DNA of 64,000 nucleotides, taken from contig CM048846.1 of the NCBI GenBank assembly GCA_026545225.1, positions 83,903,270-83,967,269 on the forward strand. Direction: 5' to 3'. The notes under the pieces were generated by a model. The model searched no databases. It had not been told where the DNA came from and was given only the letters and a program-made list of their open reading frames with translations. This document shows, in pieces, positions 57,105 to 64,000 of the stretch. The position numbers and the translations under genes are program-made. The first letter of the stretch is position 1; every line of letters begins with the position of its first letter. The stretch comes from Cornus controversa. Its lineage: Eukaryota; Streptophyta; Magnoliopsida; Cornales; Cornaceae.

Positions 57105-57535
57105 GGTTATGCCCTTGTGGGGTTGTTTGATAATATTCTTGGAATTAATTTATCCCTCATTTTTCATTAAAAGCCATCTTTAGAGGTGTGTCCACCGTGG
57201 GGTTGTTTGACAATGTTCTCGAAATTAATTCATCCCGCTCTTTTCATTAAAGGCCCTCCTTAGAGGTTTGCCCCTGTGTGGTTGTTTAACAATGTTCTTG
57301 GAATTAATTCATCACGTTTTTTTCATTAAAGACCCTCCTTAGAGGTGTGCCCTTTAGGGTTGTTTGACAATATTTTTGAAATTAATTCATCCGGTCTTTT
57401 TCATTAAAAGCCTTCTACAGAGGTATGCTCCAGTGGGGTTGATTGACAATGTTCTCATAATTAATTCATCCCGCCTTTTTCATTAAAGACCCTCTGATCG
57501 AGGTGTGCCCCAGTGGGGTTGATTGTTCACTTTTT
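57105..57535. repeat. Tandem array, about 79-bp unit, 5-6 copies, in the element's 3' UTR
   Basis: TTTTCATTAAA cores sit at 57161, 57241, 57320, 57398 and 57477 (spacing 78-80). Each is preceded by GGGTTGTTTGACAATGTTCT and ATTAATTCATCC, and followed by CCTCCTTAGAGGTGTGCC. Position between the integrase tail and 3' LTR is where Tat/Ogre elements carry hypervariable repeats. Confidence 0.9.
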
Positions 57536-57699
57536 GTTTTAGTTATAATAACATATTTTGAAACAAAAAGGGCTGTTATTGATATTTTAGTAACAAATAA
57601 AGAGTTATTCAAGAAAAACCTCGGACCTATCGTCCTAAGACTTGATACTAAACTAAGTTTCAGTTGAAACTATTGAAGTAAATGAAACTTAAAAAAGTC

Positions 57700-57948
57700 T
57701 TACTGATTGTTTTTTCTCAGATGTTCGACATTCCAAGGATAAGCCAATTGCCTCCCTTTTAATGTCACCAACCAATATGCCCCCTGTCGTTGAGTTTGGA
57801 GAACTCTGTAAGGGCCCTCTTAGTTAGGAGTCAGTTTCTTGGTGCTTGGGGGTTTGGTTGCCTGAGTTACTTCACGGAGAACTTGGTCTCCAGGTTGAAA
57901 ACTCCTCTGTTTGATCTTTTTGGTTAGTTCTTTTTCAAATTCCGCTTT
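57700..57948 (-). pseudogene. Integrase C-terminal tail of Tat/Ogre polyprotein
   Basis: The minus-strand frame reads QPGDQVLREVTQATKPPSTK, LTPN, stop, EGPYRVL, then AYPWNVEHLRK before TAA. GDxVLR, GPYxV and WN.EHLRKY are the usual end of Tat-lineage integrases. One internal stop replaces the Trp of NWEGPY. Everything upstream in pol is gone. Confidence 0.82.
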
Positions 57949-58289
57949 GCTTGAAGAGTGGTGATTGTAGAGCTAAAAAGAGTATTAAAAATTGTATACA
58001 GATAACCTTGGAGACCGGCCTTGGCCAGCTTTTGATGGCAGCCTTTAAGGGAGGCTTTTGAGGACGACCTTTGCCCTTTGAGGGCGACCTTAAAAGCCTT
58101 TTGAGGGAGGCCTTTTAAGGGCCTTCCTTGGTTGGTTTTCTAAGGACTGATCTTCGCCTATTTAGCCGACTTTCTGTCACCATCTCCTTTTTCCCTCTAC
58201 GCATCTAGGACATACTCGGCATTCAGGTACTTCTAGGCCTTTATGAGTAGCTCTGACATGTTTTATGGTGGATGTTTAGAGATTGAGTG

Positions 58290-58828
58290 TAAGAACTTTC
58301 AGGCCTACAGTCCTCTCATGAACGCGGTAACTGCTACCTTGTCGTCCAATGCATCGACCAACAACATTTCCTTGTTAAACTGATTGATGTTGTCTCGCAA
58401 CGATTCTCCCTTAGTCTGTCTTACGTTCAGAAGATAAGTGATAGGCTTCCTGTGTTTCAGACGACAATGATATTGCTCACAAACAACCGGCTTAGCTCTT
58501 TGAAGGAATGTATAAACGCAGGTTTCAAGCTGTTAAACCATGCTCGAGTAGAACCATCCAATTTAGTGGAAAAGACTTTACACATAATTTCATTTGGTAC
58601 TCCTTGGAGGTACATCAAAACCTTGTAGGTTTCTAGATGGTCAAGCGGGTCTTTGGTCCCGTTAAAATTTTCAAGGGTGGGAATCTTGAACTTGTTGGGT
58701 AAAGAACAATTCATTACTCTAGTGGGAAAAAGGAGGTTGGTTTGTTGGACCATATCTTCCACTATAGCAGGGCCTTTCCCTTTCATGGCATGGGCTATAC
58801 TTTCCACCTTCACTTTGAGATCTTGCAT
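58290..58828 (-). pseudogene. gag (retrotransposon capsid) of the Tat/Ogre-like element, frameshifted
   Basis: Open from 58828 to 58457: FKIPTLENFNGTKDPLDHLE, ..MCKVFSTKLDGSTRAWFNSL.. and FKELSRLFVSN are classic retrotrans_gag features. After 58457 the sequence continues in another frame with ITYLLNVRQTKGESLRDNIN and ..VDALDDKVAVTAFMRGL, so one frameshift breaks it. The role would be the virus-like particle coat. Confidence 0.85.
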
Positions 58829-58933
58829 CTCTATGTTATGATATGCAACTTCGCCTACCTACCCTGAATCTTCATGAGAAAGAGCCGGGGACCCCGAATC
58901 TCCATGAGTATGAGTTTTGAACCCCGAATCCCA

Positions 58934-59200
58934 TTAGGTATGAGCTCTCTCAAGTGGGACTAGGTGAATGGGGTTCGTCCTATCTCGATTTCTTCTTACA
59001 CGGCTCTGGGCTGCGTTATCTACTGAAACCCCACTGTCTTGCCCACCCCCATCCCCTTCTAGATCAACCGACCTAAGGTGACTCCGTGATGGCACTGGTG
59101 CCACAAGAGGGAGGCGCTGTAGGATTGTCGCATTTATTTGAGCACCTAGATCAGATTCTGATTTAAGTTCTGAACTTGGTATTCTAGTGCTGCGACACAT
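58934..59200 (-). pseudogene. gag N-terminal region
   Basis: 88-residue frame starting MCRSTRIPSSELKSES, rich in Ser, Arg and Asp. It lies directly upstream of the capsid part with a short interrupted gap. MCRSTRxxS is similar to starts of other Tat gag proteins. The stop between the two parts is a degeneration. Confidence 0.5.
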
Positions 59201-59256
59201 TCCTGGTCTTTTGGGACTCCGAGGCGTGCCCCAAGGAAGTCTTTTTGACCAGGGGG

Positions 59257-59626
59257 CTACATGCCTTCTTCTCCTATTATAAGCAATTTTTCTTTCTTTA
59301 TTTTCTTGAGGGTTTCAATTAAATTGGATAATTCTTGACTTTTTTCTGACATTTCAGAAAGGTCGAGAATTCCTTGTAAATAATCGATTTTGTTATCGAT
59401 TTTTTCTATTGCACTTGTTATGCAATCTAGAGAACTTTCTATCATCAGAGATTTGGAAAGTTTTATTCCAATATGACACTATATCTATTAGAGAATTTAT
59501 ACTAGAAATGATCTTAGTTAGATCGTGTTCATTGCAATTTTTTATGTGAACAGTGTGATTATATTCGCTAACATCTTTTCCTAGCCAAGAACATATACGG
59601 TCAAATTCTTTTTCTTCTGCTATTCT
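59257..59626 (-). pseudogene. Coiled-coil frame(s) in the 5' leader, possible extra ORF upstream of gag
   Basis: 59445..59257 encodes 62 residues with strong heptads (IEKIDNKIDYLQGILDLSEM..). Just upstream, another open stretch (to about 59626) contains EFDRICSWLGKDVSEYN and overlaps it in a different frame. Ogre elements are known to carry an extra ORF between the 5' LTR and gag, and the position fits; the sequence itself is not recognised. Whether these are two short ORFs or one frameshifted ORF is open. Confidence 0.45.
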
Positions 59627-59709
59627 GGATTTTTAAGGATTCTGAAGACCTCTCGCAGACTTCTTATGGTTTTATAACAGGGCCTGACAGCGTCCTAACG
59701 TCACACAGA

Positions 59710-59835
59710 CTATTGTGACCGGCAAGGTCTGGGGTGGCAGGCGAATCCTGTCTGGTTGGAGGATTGTGGCCGACAGGAGGGTCCTGTTCGGTTGAAAGAT
59801 TGTAGCCAGCAAGAGGATCCTGCCTGGCTGTAGTC
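59710..59835. repeat. About 42-bp leader repeat, three copies
   Basis: GGCCGACAGGAGGGTCCTGT-like phrases followed by CGGTTGRA.GATTGT recur at about 59716, 59760 and 59800. Their translation gives the PARQDP-type periodicity seen in the 59664..59972 frame, which is not a separate gene. Confidence 0.6.
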
Positions 59836-59917
59836 TCTAATCTAGATCGTAGGTGCATCATGCTTCGTATGTGCTTCGAGTTAATCAGTCGATTTTGTGA
59901 CAGTTTTTCACATACGG

Positions 59918-60274
59918 CGATGAAGCAGAAATCTACCCCGAACTGGTAAAACTCTAACCTATAAAAGGACAAGAGAAGGATAATCGGAAGGACACTAGCG
60001 TGGTGTCGGTCGACTACATTCCGACATTCAAGTCAAAAATCGAAAGGGCTTTTTAAAGTTACGAAGGCATTTTAGAGGGTATTAATTGCGTACCTAATAC
60101 ATAGACCGTCTTTATATTTATAGCGGTCATATAGGGACGTGTCCTAGTAGGAGACTGACTTTTCAGTTCTCCAGACTTATATGAAGATAGAATAACCTTA
60201 GTCAAAGTCCCACGTCATTCATATTATAGTTGCTCATGTCACTTGAATCATAACTGGAGTCAAATACTGTATCA
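59918..60274 (-). repeat. 5' LTR of the Tat/Ogre-like element
   Basis: 357 bp. It begins on the minus strand TGATACAGTATTTGACTCCA and carries a minus-strand TATAAATA at about 60116-60123. Its inner end has CG in place of CA. Divergence from the 3' LTR is visible over the whole length, so the insertion is not very recent. Confidence 0.9.
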
Positions 60275-60703
60275 GTTAGGTTGATCACGGTCATTTTCAA
60301 TGCATTGACCTGAAAAAAATAAAAAATAGTTGGCAATTTTTTTATCTAAAAATTTAAATTTTCAATTTGATATAAAAATGAATGATTAAATTGCTATTAA
60401 AATGTGTGAAAACCTGATTGACAGAAATTTTGACAATTATGTTCCTTGCTTTGCGTGACCAGATTTAGCAAGTCGTCCTTTTTTATTTAAGAAGAAAAAC
60501 AAAATGTATAAATTGTCAATTTAACATGTCCTAGTGGAGCCTCGGGTTTTGATGTGTTCAAATTGGGTTAGGGGTTGGTATGAAAGAGAATTAAAAGTCT
60601 GTATCCGTAACTTTAGTACACGAATTAAAATTTAACTAGAATGTTAAAAAAAATCGCGATTTTGATTGTTATGTCTTTGTTTATAATTAGATGTTTCTGA
60701 AAA

Positions 60704-60884
60704 GAGCAATGCTACATGTCATGAAAATATTTCATGAATTTTTATCTTGAATGATGTGGCAATTAAATGGTGAGTTAGTATTGGTGGGATTCCCCCCATA
60801 CACGGAATGTCAATGGTATTATCACTTGTCACGTCATTCATGAAAGCAATTCATGATAAAATTTCATGACGTTTAGCATTTCCC
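60704..60884. mobile_element. Mutator-type MITE, 181 bp
   Basis: The ends GAGCAATGCTACATGTCATG and, reversed, GGGAAATGCTAAACGTCATG share TIRs of about 37 bp that continue into GAAATATTTCATGAATT-like sequence. The flanks are a perfect 9-bp duplication TTCTGAAAA (60695-60703, 60885-60893). No coding. Confidence 0.88.
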
Positions 60885-60893
60885 TTCTGAAAA

Positions 60894-61167
60894 TGTTTCA
60901 TAAATTTAATCAAAATTTGATTTTTCTATTTATAGCGGGGCAACCCTATTCCATCGATACCAAATGGGATGTGGCGGGTTTGGAAATTCAAAATTTTTTT
61001 TTATATGTCATTAAACAAATAAGAAACAAAAAAAAGATTTGTGCTTAAAATAATTTTTATTTTAATTTTTTTAATTATTTATTAATTAAGTCTGGCCAAG
61101 CATAATCAAATGGAAATATTGGCTTATATCTATAGGCAAAATGACTATATATTTTCACCAACTCAAG

Positions 61168-61208
<41 letters not shown>

Positions 61209-62579
61209 TGCATTTACCACACATGTATGATGAAGAGAGCCAACAAACAATTATTTTCACCCACAATGAACCGAATATTTTTTTGACCAAAAACAAAATT
61301 TAATTAGTTTGATAAAGTCAAAAAGACAAGTGGAATTGTTGAAATAGAGCAGTCTCTTTTGTCCAAATGCAGTATAATGTCAAAGAATCAATGCCCTTTT
61401 AAGCAGATTCTTAGGTCTCCAGATCACACGGTACTAAATTAGTCCTCAGTTGCTTTGGTCGCATGTTCTAGATTGTCAAAGTTCTTTTTGTAAAAGAGCA
61501 AAACACTTCTTTAATGTCAACATAGACAAACTTGACAAAGTCTTCACTTACATCGTGTAAATTAAGTGTGCAAAATTTCCAACATAAAGGAATTCAACAG
61601 TGATTATAGTGGTAATAATAGGGCATACAAGTCGGCTTCGGACTACCGATTATTCAGTCAAATATCATAGTTAAAAATATTATATATATATTCAAAATTT
61701 TATTTTATTTTACATTATGTGAGGTAACACTTTTTTTTTTTTTTGTAAAGTGCATTATTATTATAATCGTTGCCATTAAGCACTCTCATCACCGTCTGAT
61801 TGCGAGAACAACAAAAATCTTATATTTCTATTACATTATCGTCACTGTTTGATAATAGTATAAAATGTTAGGAATTTAATTTTTTTTTTGTTCGGCACAT
61901 TAAAAACATATTATCACATCAGAATCATACAAACATATATGAAGATAACAATCAAACACATTCACGCATAATACAATATTTTACATGGTTCATCGAAAAA
62001 CATGTCTTCCACACACTTTTTTACTATCTCTTGGCATCTTCTTCTCAAAATTACATATACCTTCTCCTCTCCTCATAACACTAATCAATCCTTTACATAT
62101 TTTTTCTCTCTCCTTTTAACCTTACCTTTATTTATAGAGTCTCCAAACGCATTTATGGTTGTACAAATATTGCAATTTACTTGTAGTTCTAGACGTAACA
62201 AGAAATTGTCAAATAAATTACAACTCTAAAATAGAAACTCAATTATAATAGGAATATGAGTCACAATTCCTAACATAAAAAAGTTGATGCATATCATATA
62301 AAATAAATTTAAATTGATGTTTTAGTATTAGAATTCATATGTAAATTCATAATTGAATTGATATCTGACATGGGTAATTCAAATAACTCTTCGATCATTT
62401 TTTTTTTTATGTAAATGCCCAATAGCTATAATTGTTTGTAGAGTCAATCCCATGAAAGTTGTATTTGATGAAGATATGGTTTTTTTCCTTGGCAGTAGAG
62501 GTGATGACGTGGTAATGTAATAAAATTGAATATATTCAAAAGATCATTGAAGTGTATATGGCTAATGTAATAGGTTGGA
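60894..62579. other. No gene recognised; (TA)n at 61169-61206
   Basis: AT-rich DNA. The frames 61075..61296 and 62002..62229 pass through repeats or T/C-rich DNA and have no recognised domain. Poly(T) at 61731-61744. Confidence 0.55.
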
Positions 62580-63075
62580 GTAGGGCAGCAAATGAACCGA
62601 GTTGAACTGAGTTTGAGTTTGTTTAGATTTGGTTCATTTTTTCGCGAAGTCGGTACAGAATCGTGACGAGCTCGAAAAATTGAACTTGGACTTGATTCGT
62701 TTAATAATAAAAATCGTTCGGACATAATTTGAACTCAAGTTCAAGATTGTTTTGACTTGTTCATCAAATTATGCAAACGTACACAAGGCTATGTTTAGAA
62801 GCATGTTCGTAAGCTTACATTCATAAACCTATACAAATTTATATTTATGAACGTGTTCACAAGTCCTATACGAGTCTATGTTTACAAACATATAGAAGCC
62901 TACACAAACTTATATATGTTCACAAACTTACACAAGTAGAGCCCAATATTGTTCAATATCGGCAAATTTACTAAACGAATCTAGAAATCAACATTGACTC
63001 GTTTATTTAACGAACGAGTCTGAGCCAAGCCTTTAAGGAGCCGAGCTCGAACTATTTATGAACAGCTTCATTAAT
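62580..63075. repeat. Dispersed repeat with GAACCGAG / GAGCTCGAAC motifs
   Basis: Starts near TAGGGCAGCAAATGAACCGA and ends near GAGCTCGAACTATTTATGAA. Inside, motifs such as ACACAAACTTATATATGTTCAC, TATGTTTACAAACATA and CGTTCACAAG recur many times. This composition is common for plant hAT-like non-autonomous repeats of the AAACGAGCCGAG type. Exact ends and duplication were not fixed. Confidence 0.4.
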
Positions 63076-63296
63076 TTGAAATCTTAAGTTGGACGGAACG
63101 CCATGAAACACTTGTCATCCAACCCAAACGCTTAAATTATTAGGTGGTGCAACTTATCCTCTCTTATAAGTCCCACGACTCTCTCCATCTCACGAGGGAG
63201 ACAACCCTTGCAACAGCTAACTTGCAAAGAAATCTTGAGGCAAGAGGAGTTGATTGCTTTTCCCAAGCATATATTAGTTATTATTCTTATCCTGAG

Positions 63297-63410
63297 AAGT
63301 GGTTGGCTCTACCAGAAGGTTGTCTGAAGCTTAACATTGATGCCTCCTATCAGCAGAGTAGCAGAGACTATGGTGATGGTTTGTTTCTAATTAAGAGATC
63401 AGTTGGGTAG
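63297..63410 (+). pseudogene. RNase H-like (RVT_3) N-terminal fragment
   Basis: KWLALPEGCLKLNIDASYQQ is the beginning of an RVT_3 RNase H domain (W..P..G.LKLN.DA, the Asp being a metal ligand). The frame stops at 63410 before the remaining catalytic residues. No host-gene context; a LINE-derived scrap is likely. Confidence 0.65.
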
Positions 63411-64000
63411 ATCAATGAGAATTTCTACCTTTTCCTACAAAAAGTTAGAAATGCAGAGCCGGCCCCAAACTCTCTCTCTCTCAGCTTCTTCTACATTGAA
63501 ACTATTCCGAAGTTGAGGACTAATGGACCGAAAGAAAGGCTCCAGTTTGGTATAGAGCTTTACGTGACACGTGTGAAGGAGATGTTTTGTACAATGTTTT
63601 GGAATTAGTTAAAACAGAAAAAAAAAAAATGAAAGCAGGAGTTCATAGTAAATTGAAATTGTTTCCGGCCCGAGTGTGCATGCTTGGCATTGTTACATTA
63701 AATCTTATTTACAAATTGGCTTTGGACCAGAGAAATCCCAAAAATTTTAACCACGGAGGACTTAACATTCTCAGGAGGAGAAAGAATTTGCGGCTCCGTT
63801 TATTTCAATGTACAAGTTTTACATGCGCTTGAGAATAATTTTCAACGCATGTTTTGGTATTTGGTTGAAGTTTGAAAGAAAACATACCAATACTTGATCA
63901 AGCATGTGCGTAAATGCCAATATGGACATCCTGTATTGGTGTAAATGTAAGTTACTTTTATAGACATATTGTAAGTGAGTTGAGATGAGGTTGAGATTTC
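63411..64000. other. No gene recognised
   Basis: Contains the frame 63587..63832, Lys/Arg-rich without any recognised domain, and AT-rich DNA to the window end. Confidence 0.5.

Larger units (their letters stand above)
56196..60274 (-). mobile_element. Tat/Ogre-like Ty3/Gypsy element with both LTRs, pol mostly deleted (4,079 bp)
   Basis: Two direct LTR copies enclose about 3.4 kb. Element order on the minus strand: 5' LTR (60274-59918), leader with a coiled-coil frame (59626-59257), gag (about 59200-58290), integrase C-terminal tail (57948-57700), 79-bp tandem array (57535-57105), 3' LTR (56551-56196). Flanks GTTGG (56191) and GTTAG (60275) give a 5-bp duplication with one mismatch. Protease, RT, RNase H and the integrase core are missing, so it needs a helper to move. 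Confidence 0.88.

Noticed and set aside
59257..59626. Endogenous pararetrovirus origin of the coiled-coil frames
   Set aside because: Small overlapping coiled-coil frames also occur in such viruses, but there is no movement-protein, coat or RT sequence nearby, and the position inside a Tat-like element fits an extra leader ORF better.
59664..59972. A separate 102-codon gene
   Set aside because: It spans the 5' LTR edge and a 42-bp leader repeat; its peptide periodicity reflects that repeat.
1..64000. CRISPR arrays, prokaryotic operons, organellar or rDNA insertions
   Set aside because: The regular arrays (36, 49, 72, 75, 79, 98 bp) lack CRISPR-type spacer uniqueness and lie in plant repeats. 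No 16S/18S/23S-like or chloroplast gene sequence was noticed.

Overview
This is a gene-poor, AT-rich stretch of a plant nuclear genome, most likely a eudicot. The evidence is introns with GT/AG borders, plant-type LTR elements of the Tat/Ogre and Athila classes, L1-type and RTE-type LINE remnants, hAT and Mutator-like elements with intact target-site duplications, long A/T tracts and many (TA)n microsatellites. There is no sign of prokaryotic, organellar or rDNA sequence. I do not name a species.

Only three loci look like functional host genes. (1) 19650..20822 (+) is a three-exon gene for a small cysteine-rich protein of about 125 residues, built from two equal 34-residue repeats of the form FCxCxxGWxCVxSK...GKxFxxCGxxCxC. 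I do not recognise the family. A broken paralogue lies at 9565..12461, swollen by mobile-element insertions. (2) 23663..24208 (-) is an intronless gamma-glutamylcyclotransferase-like (AIG2/GGACT-type) gene with site II-like TGGGCC motifs upstream. (3) 53072..53740 (-) is an intronless plant-specific protein with a Cys-rich N-terminus (CPKHP...CPTC...CPDC) and repeated RRSRSV motifs. A short acidic/coiled-coil open frame at 4179..4457 may be an exon of an unrecognised gene.

Layout: 1-7.85 kb holds chromovirus-like LTR sequence flanking a degraded L1-type LINE. 7.85-9.0 kb is GC-richer with short tandem duplications. 9.5-14.1 kb is the pseudogene with three inserted elements and an RNase H scrap. 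15-16 kb is a TIR element loaded with CCA/CAC repeats. 19.6-24.3 kb holds the two active-looking genes with LINE and SINE remnants between them. 26.5-29.2 kb is a Tat/Ogre-like remnant (LTR, primer site, gag scrap, two tandem arrays). 30.0-32.0 kb is an Athila-like LTR on the minus strand. 32561..34276 is a non-autonomous Mutator-like element with a perfect 9-bp duplication. 34.7-38.3 kb is AT-rich with several tandem duplications. 38-53 kb is largely anonymous AT-rich DNA with a LINE 3' end, strong hairpins and MITE candidates. 53-55 kb holds the third gene, a Mutator-type MITE and a minisatellite split by an inserted element. 56196..60274 is an almost complete LTR-to-LTR Tat/Ogre-like element with most of pol deleted. 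60.7-64 kb holds another 9-bp-duplication MITE and scattered remnants.

The genes do not form a pathway or cluster; each stands alone. The most novel item for biology is the two-repeat cysteine-rich protein and its decayed paralogue. For genome structure, the best items are the fully delimited transposons and the 3'-UTR tandem arrays of the Tat/Ogre-like elements.
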